A stretch of 50,744 nucleotides of DNA from Eubacterium sp. (GCA_024692605.1 JAILMQ010000130.1:1-50744), one strand, 5' to 3'. Shown: positions 38,183 through 48,320, counted from the stretch's first letter. Numbers and translations are program-made. The notes: generated from the letters alone by a model not told the origin.

Positions 38183-38392
38183 ATGAATTTAAGCACCCTG
38201 ATCATAATCTTAATACTCGCCGTTTTGCTTACATTTGCCATCCGCTATCTATACAAGCATGGCACTTGTGGCGCCTGTCCCGACGCACCAAACTGCAACG
38301 GACATTGCAACCGCGACTTAAAAAAGGATCCGCATTATAAGCAAAAATCAACTCAAATCGACGAAATCATGCGTAAACACGGCATGAAATAA
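38183..38392 (+). CDS. FeoB-associated Cys-rich membrane protein family
   Basis: 69 aa; one TM helix then 'HGTCGACPDAPNCNGHCN'; good RBS (gaaggagctccaATG). Confidence 0.8.
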   Translation: MNLSTLIIILILAVLLTFAIRYLYKHGTCGACPDAPNCNGHCNRDLKKDPHYKQKSTQIDEIMRKHGMK

Positions 38393-38457
38393 TATATTGC
38401 TTTAAAGGTTAAAATGTGCTAACATAAGTTCACGTAATCATATGGAGGTAAGAAACA

Positions 38458-38847
38458 GTGACAATGGTAATTCACCAATCTGCAGAAGATTATTTGGAAG
38501 CAATACTTATGATAAAAGAAAAAAAAGGGTATGTACGTTCGATTGATGTAGCAAATCAGTTAAATGTTTCCAAGCCCAGCGTAAGCTACGCCACAAAAAG
38601 ACTTCGTGAAAATGGATATATTTCTTTTAATGAAGATGGCATGATATCTCTCACGGATTCAGGATATGAGATAGCTTCTAAAATATATAAAAGACACAAG
38701 GTATTAACAGATATTTTTGTTAAGCTTGGAGTTAAAGAAGAAACTGCTGCTGAGGATGCATGTAAGATCGAGCATGACCTTAGCCCGGAAACCTTTGATG
38801 CAATATGTAAATATGTGGAAAGTAACGGAATGGTCAGTACTACATAA
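38458..38847 (+). CDS. DtxR/MntR-family metal-dependent regulator (short form)
   Basis: GTG start; 'SAEDYLEAILMIKEKKGYVRSIDVANQLNVSKPSVSYATKRLRENGYI'. Confidence 0.92.
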   Translation: MTMVIHQSAEDYLEAILMIKEKKGYVRSIDVANQLNVSKPSVSYATKRLRENGYISFNEDGMISLTDSGYEIASKIYKRHKVLTDIFVKLGVKEETAAEDACKIEHDLSPETFDAICKYVESNGMVSTT

Positions 38848-38856
38848 AGTACTATC

Positions 38857-38887
38857 AAAAAAATCGGGACTAAGTCCCGATTTTTTT
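38857..38887. terminator. Bidirectional intrinsic terminator
   Basis: AAAAAAATCGGGACTAAGTCCCGATTTTTTT between convergent genes. Confidence 0.92.
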
Positions 38888-38891
38888 ATGG

Positions 38892-39440
38892 TCATTTATT
38901 TGGAGGTCCACCCGGCCCAACTGCCTTCACAACAATTGGAGCTATGATTATGGCAAGAACATAACTGACAATAATTGAAAGGGGAAGCAGTTTCAGCCAC
39001 TGTCCGATCCACATAATAAATAATGGTGGTGCCTGGCCGGCAGGTATATGGGCATGCGCCTGGGCTATACTGATAAAACTACATATTGCACTTACAATAA
39101 TGGCATTGATCACCGCAAAAGGTATGCTGTTAAGCAGATTAAACTTTACTGATGGTGGAGCCGCATTGAATCTTGCTGCGAGTCCATGTCCCATCTTTCC
39201 CATAGGAATAACAAGAGCAACTATTACGCCTACTATTATTGATTCCACAACACTGGTAATAAACATTATCGGTGCCGGCGGCATAGCCTGAAGCTGTTGT
39301 GGCGATGCAAACTTTCTTGCAATAAACGCAAAAAGCAATCCCATTACCGCTGAAATAATGACAGCCATAATAATACTGATAAGTTTATCTTTATTCCTCA
39401 TATCACTAGCCCTCCATTTCATATTAACTACACTGTACAA
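38892..39440 (-). CDS. DUF2798-like integral membrane protein
   Basis: Four predicted TM segments; start possibly internal at MRNKDKL. Family assignment is by resemblance only. Confidence 0.6.
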   Translation of the reverse strand: MYSVVNMKWRASDMRNKDKLISIIMAVIISAVMGLLFAFIARKFASPQQLQAMPPAPIMFITSVVESIIVGVIVALVIPMGKMGHGLAARFNAAPPSVKFNLLNSIPFAVINAIIVSAICSFISIAQAHAHIPAGQAPPLFIMWIGQWLKLLPLSIIVSYVLAIIIAPIVVKAVGPGGPPNK

Positions 39441-39447
39441 AAATCAT

Positions 39448-41376
39448 TTACGCACTGGCCCCTGTATAAAGCTGGTAATACTTTCCTTTCTGTTCAAGAA
39501 GTTCATCATGAGTACCCCTCTCAATGATTCTTCCCTGTTCCAGAACCATTATACAATCACTATTTTTAACTGTTGATAACCTATGAGCTATGACAAATGT
39601 TGTCCTTCCGGACATCAGTTTATCCATTCCCTCCTGAACGTCTCTTTCTGTTCTGGTATCAATAGACGAAGTAGCCTCATCAAGTATAAGAGCCGGCGGA
39701 TCCGCAACTGCAGCACGGGCAATTGCAAGAAGCTGTCTCTGTCCCTGACTTAAGTTACCTCCATCTCCTGTAAGCATTGTATCATATCCATCCGGAAGCT
39801 GTCTTATAAAGTGATCTGCATTTGCAAGCTTCGCAGCTTCAATACATTCCTCATCAGTGGCATCCAGCCTTCCGTATCTTATATTCTCCATTACGGTATT
39901 GGTAAAAAGATGTGTATCCTGCAGAACCAGTCCGAGAGAACGTCTCAGATCTCCCTTCTTTATCTTATTTATATTAATGTTATCAAATCTTATCTTTCCA
40001 TCCTGAATATCATAGAATCTGTTTATCAGATTGGTAATAGTGGTTTTACCCGCTCCCGTTGAACCAACAAAAGCTATCTTCTGGCCGGGCTTCGCGTCCA
40101 GAGAAACATTATGAAGAACCATCTTTTCCTCTGTATATCCAAAATCAACATCATCCATGAATATGGCTCCCTGGAGTCTCTTATAATCCACAGATCCGTC
40201 CGCCTGGTGCTGATGCTTCCAAGCCCAGATTCCCGTTCTCTCAGTTGTCTCCGAAAGACTTCCATCAGGATTTTCCTTTGCATTTACAAGAGTAACATAG
40301 CCTTCGTCATCTTCTGACTTCTCATCCATCAGCTTAAACACTCTGTCTGCACCCGCAAGAGCCATAATAATGGAGTTGAACTGCATGGAAACCTGATTTA
40401 TTGGCATGTTAAAACTTTTATTAAATGTAAGGAATGAAACAAGTCCTCCTACTGTAAGAGGGGCAAGTCCTCCAAAGGTTGCTCCCTTTACTCCAAACTG
40501 AGTCAGCACAAGAAATGCGCCTATTACTACACATATAACATAGCTTAAGTTTCCTATCTGTGCCATGGATGGCATAAGTATATTTGCATATTTATTTGCA
40601 TTATAAGCACTTTCATAAAGTTCTTCGTTCAGCTTATCAAACTCTTCGATACTCTCCTTTTCATGGCTGAATACCTTGACAACCTTCTGGCCTGTTATCA
40701 TTTCTTCGATATAACCATTTTCTTTACCCAGAGATTTCTGCTGAGCCAGGAAATATGTTCCGCTCTTCTTTGAAAGTCGCATGGTTATATTTAACATCAG
40801 ACCTACCATCAGGAAGGAAACAATAGTAAGGGGTACATTTCTTATGATCATGCAGATAACCACACCTATCAGAGTAAGGGCACTGGAATAAAGCTGCGGA
40901 ATACTCTGACTGACCATCTGACGGAGTGTATCAACATCATTTGTGTAAACAGACATGATATCGCCGTGGGTATGTGTATCAAAATACTTTATTGGGAGTG
41001 TCTGCATATGATCAAAAAGACTGTCTCTTATCCTTCTTAATGTTCCCTGGGATACACTAACCATTATCCTATTATAAGCATAGGTCGAAATAACACCTAC
41101 ACCATAAAATGCGGCTGTTTTTAATATTGCGCGAAGCAACGGACCAAAATCCCTGCTTCCTGACTTAAGCATTGGATTAATGTATTCATCTATAAGAGTT
41201 TTCATGAACATGGTTCCCTGGAGGTTTGCAAGCACGCCAACAAGGATAAGCACAAAAACAAGTATCATCTGAAATCCATAATACTTGAATACATAGTTCA
41301 TCAACCGATTAAATATTTGTCCGGGATTTTCCACCGAAGGTTTCATCCCACGTGGAGTTCTTCTTGGACCTGCCAT
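39448..41376 (-). CDS. ABC exporter half-transporter (canonical nucleotide-binding domain)
   Basis: TMD plus 'FVGSTGAGKTTITNLINRFYD', 'LSQGQRQLLAIARA', 'ALILDEATSSIDTRTE'. Confidence 0.95.
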   Translation of the reverse strand: MAGPRRTPRGMKPSVENPGQIFNRLMNYVFKYYGFQMILVFVLILVGVLANLQGTMFMKTLIDEYINPMLKSGSRDFGPLLRAILKTAAFYGVGVISTYAYNRIMVSVSQGTLRRIRDSLFDHMQTLPIKYFDTHTHGDIMSVYTNDVDTLRQMVSQSIPQLYSSALTLIGVVICMIIRNVPLTIVSFLMVGLMLNITMRLSKKSGTYFLAQQKSLGKENGYIEEMITGQKVVKVFSHEKESIEEFDKLNEELYESAYNANKYANILMPSMAQIGNLSYVICVVIGAFLVLTQFGVKGATFGGLAPLTVGGLVSFLTFNKSFNMPINQVSMQFNSIIMALAGADRVFKLMDEKSEDDEGYVTLVNAKENPDGSLSETTERTGIWAWKHQHQADGSVDYKRLQGAIFMDDVDFGYTEEKMVLHNVSLDAKPGQKIAFVGSTGAGKTTITNLINRFYDIQDGKIRFDNININKIKKGDLRRSLGLVLQDTHLFTNTVMENIRYGRLDATDEECIEAAKLANADHFIRQLPDGYDTMLTGDGGNLSQGQRQLLAIARAAVADPPALILDEATSSIDTRTERDVQEGMDKLMSGRTTFVIAHRLSTVKNSDCIMVLEQGRIIERGTHDELLEQKGKYYQLYTGASA

Positions 41377-41395
41377 ATTATTCTCCTTCTATATG

Positions 41396-43153
41396 CTAAT
41401 CATCAAAATCCTTAGAACCGCCCTGCTGGGATTCATAGATATCTCTGTATATTTCATTTTCTGCCAGAAGTTCCACGTGACTTCCAAAACCATCTATTTT
41501 CCCTTCATTGATCACTATAATCTTATCCGAATCCATAACACTTGATACTCTCTGTGCAATAATAATCTTTGTTGTTTCAGGAATATACTGTCTGAAAGCC
41601 TCTCGGATTCTTGCATCGGTTGCAGTATCAACTGCACTTGTGGAATCATCCAGTATAAGAACCTTTGGTTTCTTAAGAAGTGCTCTGGCGATACAAAGTC
41701 TCTGCTTTTGTCCACCGGACACATTTGAACCTCCCTGTTCTATCTTTGTTTCATACTTATCCGGGAAGCCTTCAATGAATTCATCTGCACAGGCCAGCTT
41801 ACAGGCCTCCATGCATTCCTCCAGGGTTGCATCCTTCTTTCCCCAGCGAAGATTATCAAGAATAGTTCCTGAAAAGAGCACATTTTTCTGAAGAACTACA
41901 GCAACATTATCTCTGAGAGTATCCAGATCATAAGTTCTGACATCCTTTCCTCCCACATATACCGTTCCTGACTGAACATCATAAAGTCTGCTTATAAGAT
42001 TAACAAAGCTGGTCTTGGAACTACCTGTGGGTCCTATGATTCCGATGGACTGGCCGGAATCAATATGAATATTAATATTATCAAGAACAGGATTCTCTGC
42101 ATTTTCATTATATCTAAAAGTCACATTTTCAAAATCAATACTTCCGTCTTTAATCTCGTAATCCGGATTTTCAGGATTGGTAAGATCACTGGTTTCATTA
42201 AGCACTTCAGCCACACGCTTACCACTGGCGGAGGATATAGTTATCATAACTATAACAACAGAAAGCATCATAAGTCCCATAAGAATCTGCATACAATAAG
42301 CAAGAAGTGTTGAAAGATCTCCTGTTGTCAGTCCTGTCTCAGCACCTGAAGTAACAATAAGCTTGGCACTGGTCCAGCTTACCATGAGAATACAGAAGTA
42401 AATTGTGGACTGCATAAGTGGCATAGCAAGCGCCATCAGGCCCTCGGCCTTTACAAAAAGCTTATATATCATGCCGCTGGCTTTACTAAATCTTTTTATT
42501 TCATAATCTTCACGAACAAAGCCCTTTACAACTCTGATGGAAGTAACATTTTCCTGAACGCTTTCGTTCATTTCATCATACTTTGGGAAAGCCTGGGTAA
42601 AGTATTTGGTTACACGGGAAATAAGTATCCCACCCACTATAGACAGGAATATAACCGCATACAGATAAACCATGGCAACCTTAGGGCTGATCATGAATGC
42701 AGCAACCATTGCGATTATTAGATTCATCGGAGCTCTTGCCAGCATTCTGAGGATCATCTGAAATGCATTCTGAATGTTTGTTACATCCGTTGTCATACGT
42801 GTGACAAGGCTGGCAGATGAAAACTTATCAATATTAGAAAAAGAAAAGCTTTGGATATTTCTATACATCCTGCTTCTCAGATTCTTTGCAAGTCCTGCGG
42901 AGGCCATAGCTCCATACTTTCCACCCATGATTCCGGCAAAAAGTGCTCCAAGAGCAAGAAGGACCATTATGCCTCCATAGGTCATGATATGTTTAATATC
43001 AATAACCTCACCATCAGATATATCAATTATTTTTCCCATTACGACGGGAATAATAACTTCAAATATAACTTCCAGAATCATAAAAACAGGTGTTATAACA
43101 GATGCCACCATAAAATCCTGAATCTGTGAAAATATAGTCTTAATCGTCTTCAA
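41396..43153 (-). CDS. ABC exporter half-transporter (degenerate Walker B Glu)
   Basis: 'IGPTGSSKTSFVNLISRLYD', 'VSGGQKQRLCIARALLKKPKVLILDDSTSAVD'. Confidence 0.95.
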   Translation of the reverse strand: MKTIKTIFSQIQDFMVASVITPVFMILEVIFEVIIPVVMGKIIDISDGEVIDIKHIMTYGGIMVLLALGALFAGIMGGKYGAMASAGLAKNLRSRMYRNIQSFSFSNIDKFSSASLVTRMTTDVTNIQNAFQMILRMLARAPMNLIIAMVAAFMISPKVAMVYLYAVIFLSIVGGILISRVTKYFTQAFPKYDEMNESVQENVTSIRVVKGFVREDYEIKRFSKASGMIYKLFVKAEGLMALAMPLMQSTIYFCILMVSWTSAKLIVTSGAETGLTTGDLSTLLAYCMQILMGLMMLSVVIVMITISSASGKRVAEVLNETSDLTNPENPDYEIKDGSIDFENVTFRYNENAENPVLDNINIHIDSGQSIGIIGPTGSSKTSFVNLISRLYDVQSGTVYVGGKDVRTYDLDTLRDNVAVVLQKNVLFSGTILDNLRWGKKDATLEECMEACKLACADEFIEGFPDKYETKIEQGGSNVSGGQKQRLCIARALLKKPKVLILDDSTSAVDTATDARIREAFRQYIPETTKIIIAQRVSSVMDSDKIIVINEGKIDGFGSHVELLAENEIYRDIYESQQGGSKDFDD

Positions 43154-43227
43154 AATATAAACCTCTTACCAGTACAACTTTTATTTTCATAAACCACGTC
43201 ATAACAGTTTAGCATTATTTCGACTTC

Positions 43228-43256
43228 TTTACAATTCTATAAAAGTAATTTATAAT
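43228..43256 (+). promoter_or_regulatory. Sigma-A-type promoter TTTACA-17-TATAAT
   Basis: TTTACA 43228-43233, 17-nt spacer, TATAAT 43251-43256, upstream of the oxidoreductase. Confidence 0.7.
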
Positions 43257-43313
43257 AAAAGACTGCAAAACAAAACCTTTAAAGCAACAATTTTTCTTCA
43301 AAGGAGATATACA

Positions 43314-44309
43314 ATGATACAGTTTAAAGTCGGAATTTTAGGTGCCGGAGTTATCTCAGGTATCATAGCAGATACACTTAATGAACTGGATGGTTTTACA
43401 CCCTATGCAGTAGCCGCCAGAGATAAAGAAAAGGCAGATAAGTTTGGTGAGGAGCATAACGTAGATGTTCGTTACGGTTCATACGATGAGCTTATAAACG
43501 ATCCTGAGGTTGAACTTGTTTATGTAGGAACAGTTCACTCCACACATGCTGAGCTTGCAAAAAAATGTATTAATGCCGGAAAGCCGGTTCTGGTTGAAAA
43601 GCCATTTTCATACAACGCAAAAACTGCAGGTGAAGTTCTTCAGCTTGCAAAGGAAAAGAATGTTTTCTGTGGCGAGGCTATGTGGCTCAGATATCTTCCA
43701 CTTACTAAGTTAATAAATGATATCGTTAGTTCGGGACTTATTGGTGAATCAAGAACCTTTGTTGCAAGTCTCGGATATGACCTGAAGGATAGAGAACGAG
43801 TTACCAGCATGGAAACTGCAGGCGGTGCTCTGCTGGATGTTGGAGTATATCCATTAACACTGGCCTTTATGATGTTCGGTGGAGCTCCAAGTGCTGTGGC
43901 TTCAAGCTTTGCCAGACTCAAAACCGGAGTTGATGCAATGTCAACTCTTCAGCTTGGTTTCCCTAAAGGCAAGTTTGCAACCATCACTTCTTCAATAGTT
44001 TCTAAACTGGATAACAGAGGAATTGTTTACGGAACTGCAGGACGTCTTGAGATTGATAACGTTAATTGTCCTACTAACCTGAAGATCTTTGGTCCTACCG
44101 GTGAACAGACTCAGGAATTCAATATAAAAGATAAAGATAAAAATGGATATGAATATCAGTTTATGGCTGCAAGACAGGCAATAATTGTTGGTCGTCCTGA
44201 GACGCCGGAAAATAAATACACAGATATCATGGCACTTTATTCATTCACAGATGCCATAAGAAAAACCTGGAAGCTTAATTACCCACTTCCAGGCGAAGAA
44301 CAAAACTAA
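43314..44309 (+). CDS. Gfo/Idh/MocA-family oxidoreductase
   Basis: 'VGILGAGVISGIIADTL', 'YVGTVHSTHAELAKKCINAGKPVLVEKPFSYNAKTA', 'EAMWLRYLP'. Confidence 0.94.
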   Translation: MIQFKVGILGAGVISGIIADTLNELDGFTPYAVAARDKEKADKFGEEHNVDVRYGSYDELINDPEVELVYVGTVHSTHAELAKKCINAGKPVLVEKPFSYNAKTAGEVLQLAKEKNVFCGEAMWLRYLPLTKLINDIVSSGLIGESRTFVASLGYDLKDRERVTSMETAGGALLDVGVYPLTLAFMMFGGAPSAVASSFARLKTGVDAMSTLQLGFPKGKFATITSSIVSKLDNRGIVYGTAGRLEIDNVNCPTNLKIFGPTGEQTQEFNIKDKDKNGYEYQFMAARQAIIVGRPETPENKYTDIMALYSFTDAIRKTWKLNYPLPGEEQN

Positions 44310-45103
44310 ATCTGATTTTTTAACAGTGCCATCAGGTCGGATGCTTCTATCTGGCCGGTGGCACTTTCTTCTCCCATCATACCAAATGTAAGACAGGCTC
44401 CGGTTTCCCGACACTTGAATCTGGATGCCATTCCAATATCTCCCATGGATATTAACACAATAGGCTTAAAGCTTTCATCCACCATTCTGCGATTAAGCTC
44501 CATAACCCTTCGTACATCAAATTCATTCTTTGGCATAACAGCAATCTTCAGAATATCGCCTCCAAGAATCTCCATATCCCGAAGCTTATCTTCTAACTCA
44601 CTGTCATGTGGTGTCTTATTAAAGTCATGATAAGACATAACTACCTTTATTCCGGCTTCATGCGCTCTGGTGGTAGCTCTAACGATCTTATAATTGCCAT
44701 ATGTAACTTCTACATCAAGAAGATCGATTGCACCGGAAGTAATAACTGTTTTCATAATAGGTTCCAGATTACTGCCGACTCTGTCATGTCTCAGCTCACC
44801 GCCCTGCTCCTCACTTCTGAAAGTGAACAGAAGGAGCCGGTCCGAAAAGATCATTCTCAGATTATTTAACAGCATCTGAAGATTCTCAAGATCCGCAAGG
44901 TTATCGAAATAGTCAGCGCGCCATTCGATTACCGCAACCTTAAGTTCAGGCGTATCTGAATACACGCCATCAAGACGATCTATTTCTTTACGGATCAGAT
45001 CGGCGTGTTTCAAAATCTCTTCTTCAGTTCTTCCAATCAAAGGAACACATATTCTTGGTGTACCATCACCAAAGGTGAACCCTCCAACGGTAAGTTCATT
45101 CAT
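44306..45103 (-). CDS. aroD: Type I 3-dehydroquinate dehydratase
   Basis: 'PRICVPLIGRTEEEIL', 'VIEWRADYFD', 'LLFTFRSEEQGGE', 'VVMSYHDFNKTP', 'KIAVMPKNEFDV'. Confidence 0.95.
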   Translation of the reverse strand: MNELTVGGFTFGDGTPRICVPLIGRTEEEILKHADLIRKEIDRLDGVYSDTPELKVAVIEWRADYFDNLADLENLQMLLNNLRMIFSDRLLLFTFRSEEQGGELRHDRVGSNLEPIMKTVITSGAIDLLDVEVTYGNYKIVRATTRAHEAGIKVVMSYHDFNKTPHDSELEDKLRDMEILGGDILKIAVMPKNEFDVRRVMELNRRMVDESFKPIVLISMGDIGMASRFKCRETGACLTFGMMGEESATGQIEASDLMALLKNQI

Positions 45104-45109
45104 ATATCC

Positions 45110-46096
45110 TTACCCTCCGAACACATGAATTATTACACCTGTTATTATAACAAAAATTATCTCTAATAAAACGAAAAATATTACAATTACCGGAATTTTT
45201 ATTTTTCTTTTCTTTCTCAGCTCATCATGAACCGGAAACATCCACTTCTGAAGAAATGGTTTTTTAGTAATTCGCATCACTGCAAGCTTCAGAAGACCAA
45301 GGCCTCCATCGAAGATAAACACCAGTGAAAGCAGTAAAAATGCAAACGGATGCTTTGACAACATACATAACAGAGCCATAGTATATCCGATAGTTCTTGA
45401 ACCGGCATCACCCATTAGTACTGTACTTGGATTCCAGTTATAGGCAAGATACGCTACCAGCGTAAAGGCAAGTATCATGCTGAGGCCGGCATATTTTCCA
45501 AGATGCTTATTGAAAAGAATTGCAAGAGCAATCAATTCAACAACCGAAAGTGAGCCACACAGACCATCGATACCGTCGGTACAGTTAGTTACATTTATTG
45601 ATGCCCATATCATTGCAACTGCAAGGACTCCATATACCACCACCGGCATATGATATTTATGTCCAAAAAAGTAAACTTCCGAACCATTGAATATAAGAAA
45701 TGTAACAGCCGCTAAAATCGCAACAACCAGATCCAGAAGTCCCTTTACAAGTTCACCCCATGGACTTTTTGATACATCATCCATATAGCCTGTCAGCATC
45801 ATGAATATTCCAAATACAGTATATAAAATAAACTCTTTTGAAATAGGCAAAAACAGGAGTGAACTGATAAAATATATACTTATAAAAACAAGTCCGGCAC
45901 CGGTTACCTTTCCACTTGAGCTTGCGTTAATGGCAACCTTTTTTCCCTCAGAATTTGTAACATACTTTCCTCCGTCTCTCGGAAGAAAAGAAAAGGGAAA
46001 AGCCAGAAGACCATAGGTCGCAGCAAAGGAGATAACGGATGCAATAAGAACTATAAAATTGTCTGATACCTTGCTACTAAGAATATTATATAACAT
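45110..46096 (-). CDS. MraY/WecA-family phospho-sugar transferase (MraY-like)
   Basis: 'TGYMDDVSKSPWGE', 'NVTNCTDGIDGLCG', 'STVLMGDAGSRTIGY', 'FPVHDELRKKRKI'. Confidence 0.88.
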   Translation of the reverse strand: MLYNILSSKVSDNFIVLIASVISFAATYGLLAFPFSFLPRDGGKYVTNSEGKKVAINASSSGKVTGAGLVFISIYFISSLLFLPISKEFILYTVFGIFMMLTGYMDDVSKSPWGELVKGLLDLVVAILAAVTFLIFNGSEVYFFGHKYHMPVVVYGVLAVAMIWASINVTNCTDGIDGLCGSLSVVELIALAILFNKHLGKYAGLSMILAFTLVAYLAYNWNPSTVLMGDAGSRTIGYTMALLCMLSKHPFAFLLLSLVFIFDGGLGLLKLAVMRITKKPFLQKWMFPVHDELRKKRKIKIPVIVIFFVLLEIIFVIITGVIIHVFGG

Positions 46097-46111
46097 AATT
46101 TCTCCAAATCT

Positions 46112-47176
46112 TTAAGAATACTGTTTTGCTTCTTCCTCACCATTCATAACGCGAAGTGCGCCCTGAGCAAGGGCAAGAAGCTCATCCTCGCCGGGATATA
46201 CAGTAACAGGAGCGATGAAGCTCACTCTTTCTTTTATATCATTTGTTACCTGCCCGCCATGAGCGATTCCACCTGTAAGGATTATCTGATCAACCTTACC
46301 CTTAAGTACTGCAGCCTGAGCTCCAATATCCTTTGAAACCTGATATACAAATGCATCAAAAACGAGCTTAGCCTTTTCCTCTGTAAGGCTTCTCTTATAA
46401 ACCTCCTGGGCATTATTTGTGCCAAGAAGAGCATTGAAACCACCATTACCGATAAGCTTCTTCTTTACTTCATCCTTAGTATACTTGCCTGAGAAACACA
46501 TTTCCACAAGTGCTGCAGGTGGAACACCGCCTGCTCTTTCAGGGGAAAATGCACCTTCACCGGAAAGTGCATTAAACACATCAACAATTCTTCCGCCGGT
46601 ATGAGCACCAACTGAAACTCCGCCGCCCATATGAACAACTATCAGGTTCAGGTCCTCATATTTTTTTCCAGCTTCCTTTGCATATCTCTTGGCAACTGCC
46701 TTCTGGTTAAGAGCATGGAATACAGATGTTCTTGGAAGTTCAGGTACACCTGAAACTCTCGCAACATCATCCAGCTCATCTACAACTACAGGATCTACGA
46801 TATATGAAGGTACACCAATTTCATCTGCGATGCCCTTTGCAAGGATTCCTCCAAGGTTTGAAGCATGTTCACCACCAACGGCATTCCTTAAATCCCGGAT
46901 AAGATTATCTGTAACACTGTAGGTTCCACTTGGAATAGGCTTAAGAAGTCCTCCCCTTCCTACTATTACATCAAATGAATTGATATCTACATCTTTATCC
47001 TTAAGGAAGTTCAGTATCATTTCTTTACGAAAATCAACCTGATCTACTATCTTCTCAAACCTGGAAATCTCTTCTGTAGTATGACGGAGAGTTTCCTCGA
47101 AAATCAGATTCTCATCTTCAAATACACCAAGCTTTGTAGATGTTGAACCCGGATTAATAATAAGTGATTTAATCAT
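46112..47176 (-). CDS. buk: Butyrate kinase
   Basis: '[18 protein letters not shown]', '[15 protein letters not shown]', '[13 protein letters not shown]', '[13 protein letters not shown]'. Confidence 0.95.
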   Translation of the reverse strand: MIKSLIINPGSTSTKLGVFEDENLIFEETLRHTTEEISRFEKIVDQVDFRKEMILNFLKDKDVDINSFDVIVGRGGLLKPIPSGTYSVTDNLIRDLRNAVGGEHASNLGGILAKGIADEIGVPSYIVDPVVVDELDDVARVSGVPELPRTSVFHALNQKAVAKRYAKEAGKKYEDLNLIVVHMGGGVSVGAHTGGRIVDVFNALSGEGAFSPERAGGVPPAALVEMCFSGKYTKDEVKKKLIGNGGFNALLGTNNAQEVYKRSLTEEKAKLVFDAFVYQVSKDIGAQAAVLKGKVDQIILTGGIAHGGQVTNDIKERVSFIAPVTVYPGEDELLALAQGALRVMNGEEEAKQYS

Positions 47177-47194
47177 AATCTATTCTCCTTCAAT

Positions 47195-47223
47195 AACCCA
47201 TTGGGGTCAGACCCCTCTGGGTT
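47195..47223. repeat. 29-bp palindromic repeat, copy 3 (AACCCATTGGGGTCAGACCCCTCTGGGTT)
   Basis: Direct reading; between ptb and buk. Confidence 0.92.
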
Positions 47224-47231
47224 GATTCATC

Positions 47232-47260
47232 AACCCAAGGGGGTCTGACCCCAGTGGGTT
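47232..47260. repeat. 29-bp palindromic repeat, copy 4 (AACCCAAGGGGGTCTGACCCCAGTGGGTT)
   Basis: Direct reading; 8 bp from copy 3 and 3 bp past the ptb stop. Confidence 0.92.
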
Positions 47261-47263
47261 ACT

Positions 47264-48184
47264 TTATCTATTCTTTTTAAGTGAATCTGCAACCAGCGCT
47301 CCAAGTGCAAGTGAATTAACCTTTACCTCAAAACTATCTGAACGTGAAGTAAGAATAACCGGTGCAGCTGTACCTGTAATAAGATTTCCATTTATAGACT
47401 TTGAAAAATGTACCAGTCCCTTGTACAGAATATTTCCTGCATGAATATCCGGGAAAAGAAGTACATCAGCATCACCAACAATCTTTCTTCCTGTTGCACC
47501 CTTATGTCTTGCTGCCTCAGGGCATGTTGCCAGATCCATGGAAAGAGGACCATCAACTATACATCTCTCAATCTCTCCTCTTTCATTCATGTTCTTAAGT
47601 TCATCTGCCTCAACTGTTTCAGGCATCTTAGGATTAACAACCTCAACTGCTGCAAGAGGAGCAACCTTAGGATTTTCAACTCCGCAAGCCTCACAGATTT
47701 CAACAGTATTACGGATAATATTTGCCTTGTCCTCAAGTGTAGGGTATGGAACAAATGCAACGTCTGTAAGGAAAAGCAGGTGATCTACTCCCTCTATCTC
47801 AAATACACAAACATGTGAAAGTGGACGGCCTGTACGAAGTCCTACTTCCTTATCAAGAACACTTCTCAGGAAATCCTTTGTATCGATAAGTCCCTTCATA
47901 TACATATCAGCCTTACCATCATGAACAAGCTTTACTGCAGTACGGGCAGCTTCAATGTTGTCCTTCACATCAACGATTTCATAATCGCTGATATTCATTC
48001 CGATTTTCTCAGCAATCGGTTTAATGAGATCCTCATCTCCCACGAGAATTGAATCTGCAATCTGTCTTTCCTTCGCAGCCTTGACTGCCATAAGCACCTC
48101 ATCATCCTGTGCTACAGCAACTGCAACTTTCTTCTTTTCAACCTCTGAAAGCTTTTTGATCAAGTCATCAAAATTCTTTGTCAT
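47264..48184 (-). CDS. ptb: Phosphate butyryltransferase
   Basis: 'VAVAVAQDDEVLMAVKAAKE', 'GPLSMDLATCPEAARHKGATGRKIVGDADVLLFPDIHAGNILYKGL'; adjacent to buk. Confidence 0.93.
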   Translation of the reverse strand: MTKNFDDLIKKLSEVEKKKVAVAVAQDDEVLMAVKAAKERQIADSILVGDEDLIKPIAEKIGMNISDYEIVDVKDNIEAARTAVKLVHDGKADMYMKGLIDTKDFLRSVLDKEVGLRTGRPLSHVCVFEIEGVDHLLFLTDVAFVPYPTLEDKANIIRNTVEICEACGVENPKVAPLAAVEVVNPKMPETVEADELKNMNERGEIERCIVDGPLSMDLATCPEAARHKGATGRKIVGDADVLLFPDIHAGNILYKGLVHFSKSINGNLITGTAAPVILTSRSDSFEVKVNSLALGALVADSLKKNR

Positions 48185-48231
48185 TTTATCATTTTCCCTT
48201 CTTTATTTCTTCAGACTCTGTAACAATCTAA

Positions 48232-48261
48232 AGAGAGTGGCCAACAGCACGGCCACTCTCT
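48232..48261 (-). terminator. Putative intrinsic terminator
   Basis: AGAGAGTGGCC-aacagcac-GGCCACTCTCT, perfect 11-bp stem, short T tract on the minus strand. Confidence 0.75.
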
Positions 48262-48320
48262 AATTTATCATATCTATATGTATTTTTCAATGGTGTTCTA
48301 TACACCGGCTTAAAGGAGAA

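Noticed and set aside
43298-43316. aaaggagatatacaATG resembles the pET-vector RBS, raising the idea of vector contamination
   Set aside because: Only the short RBS matches; flanking sequence is continuous native AT-rich DNA with its own promoter and oxidoreductase gene.
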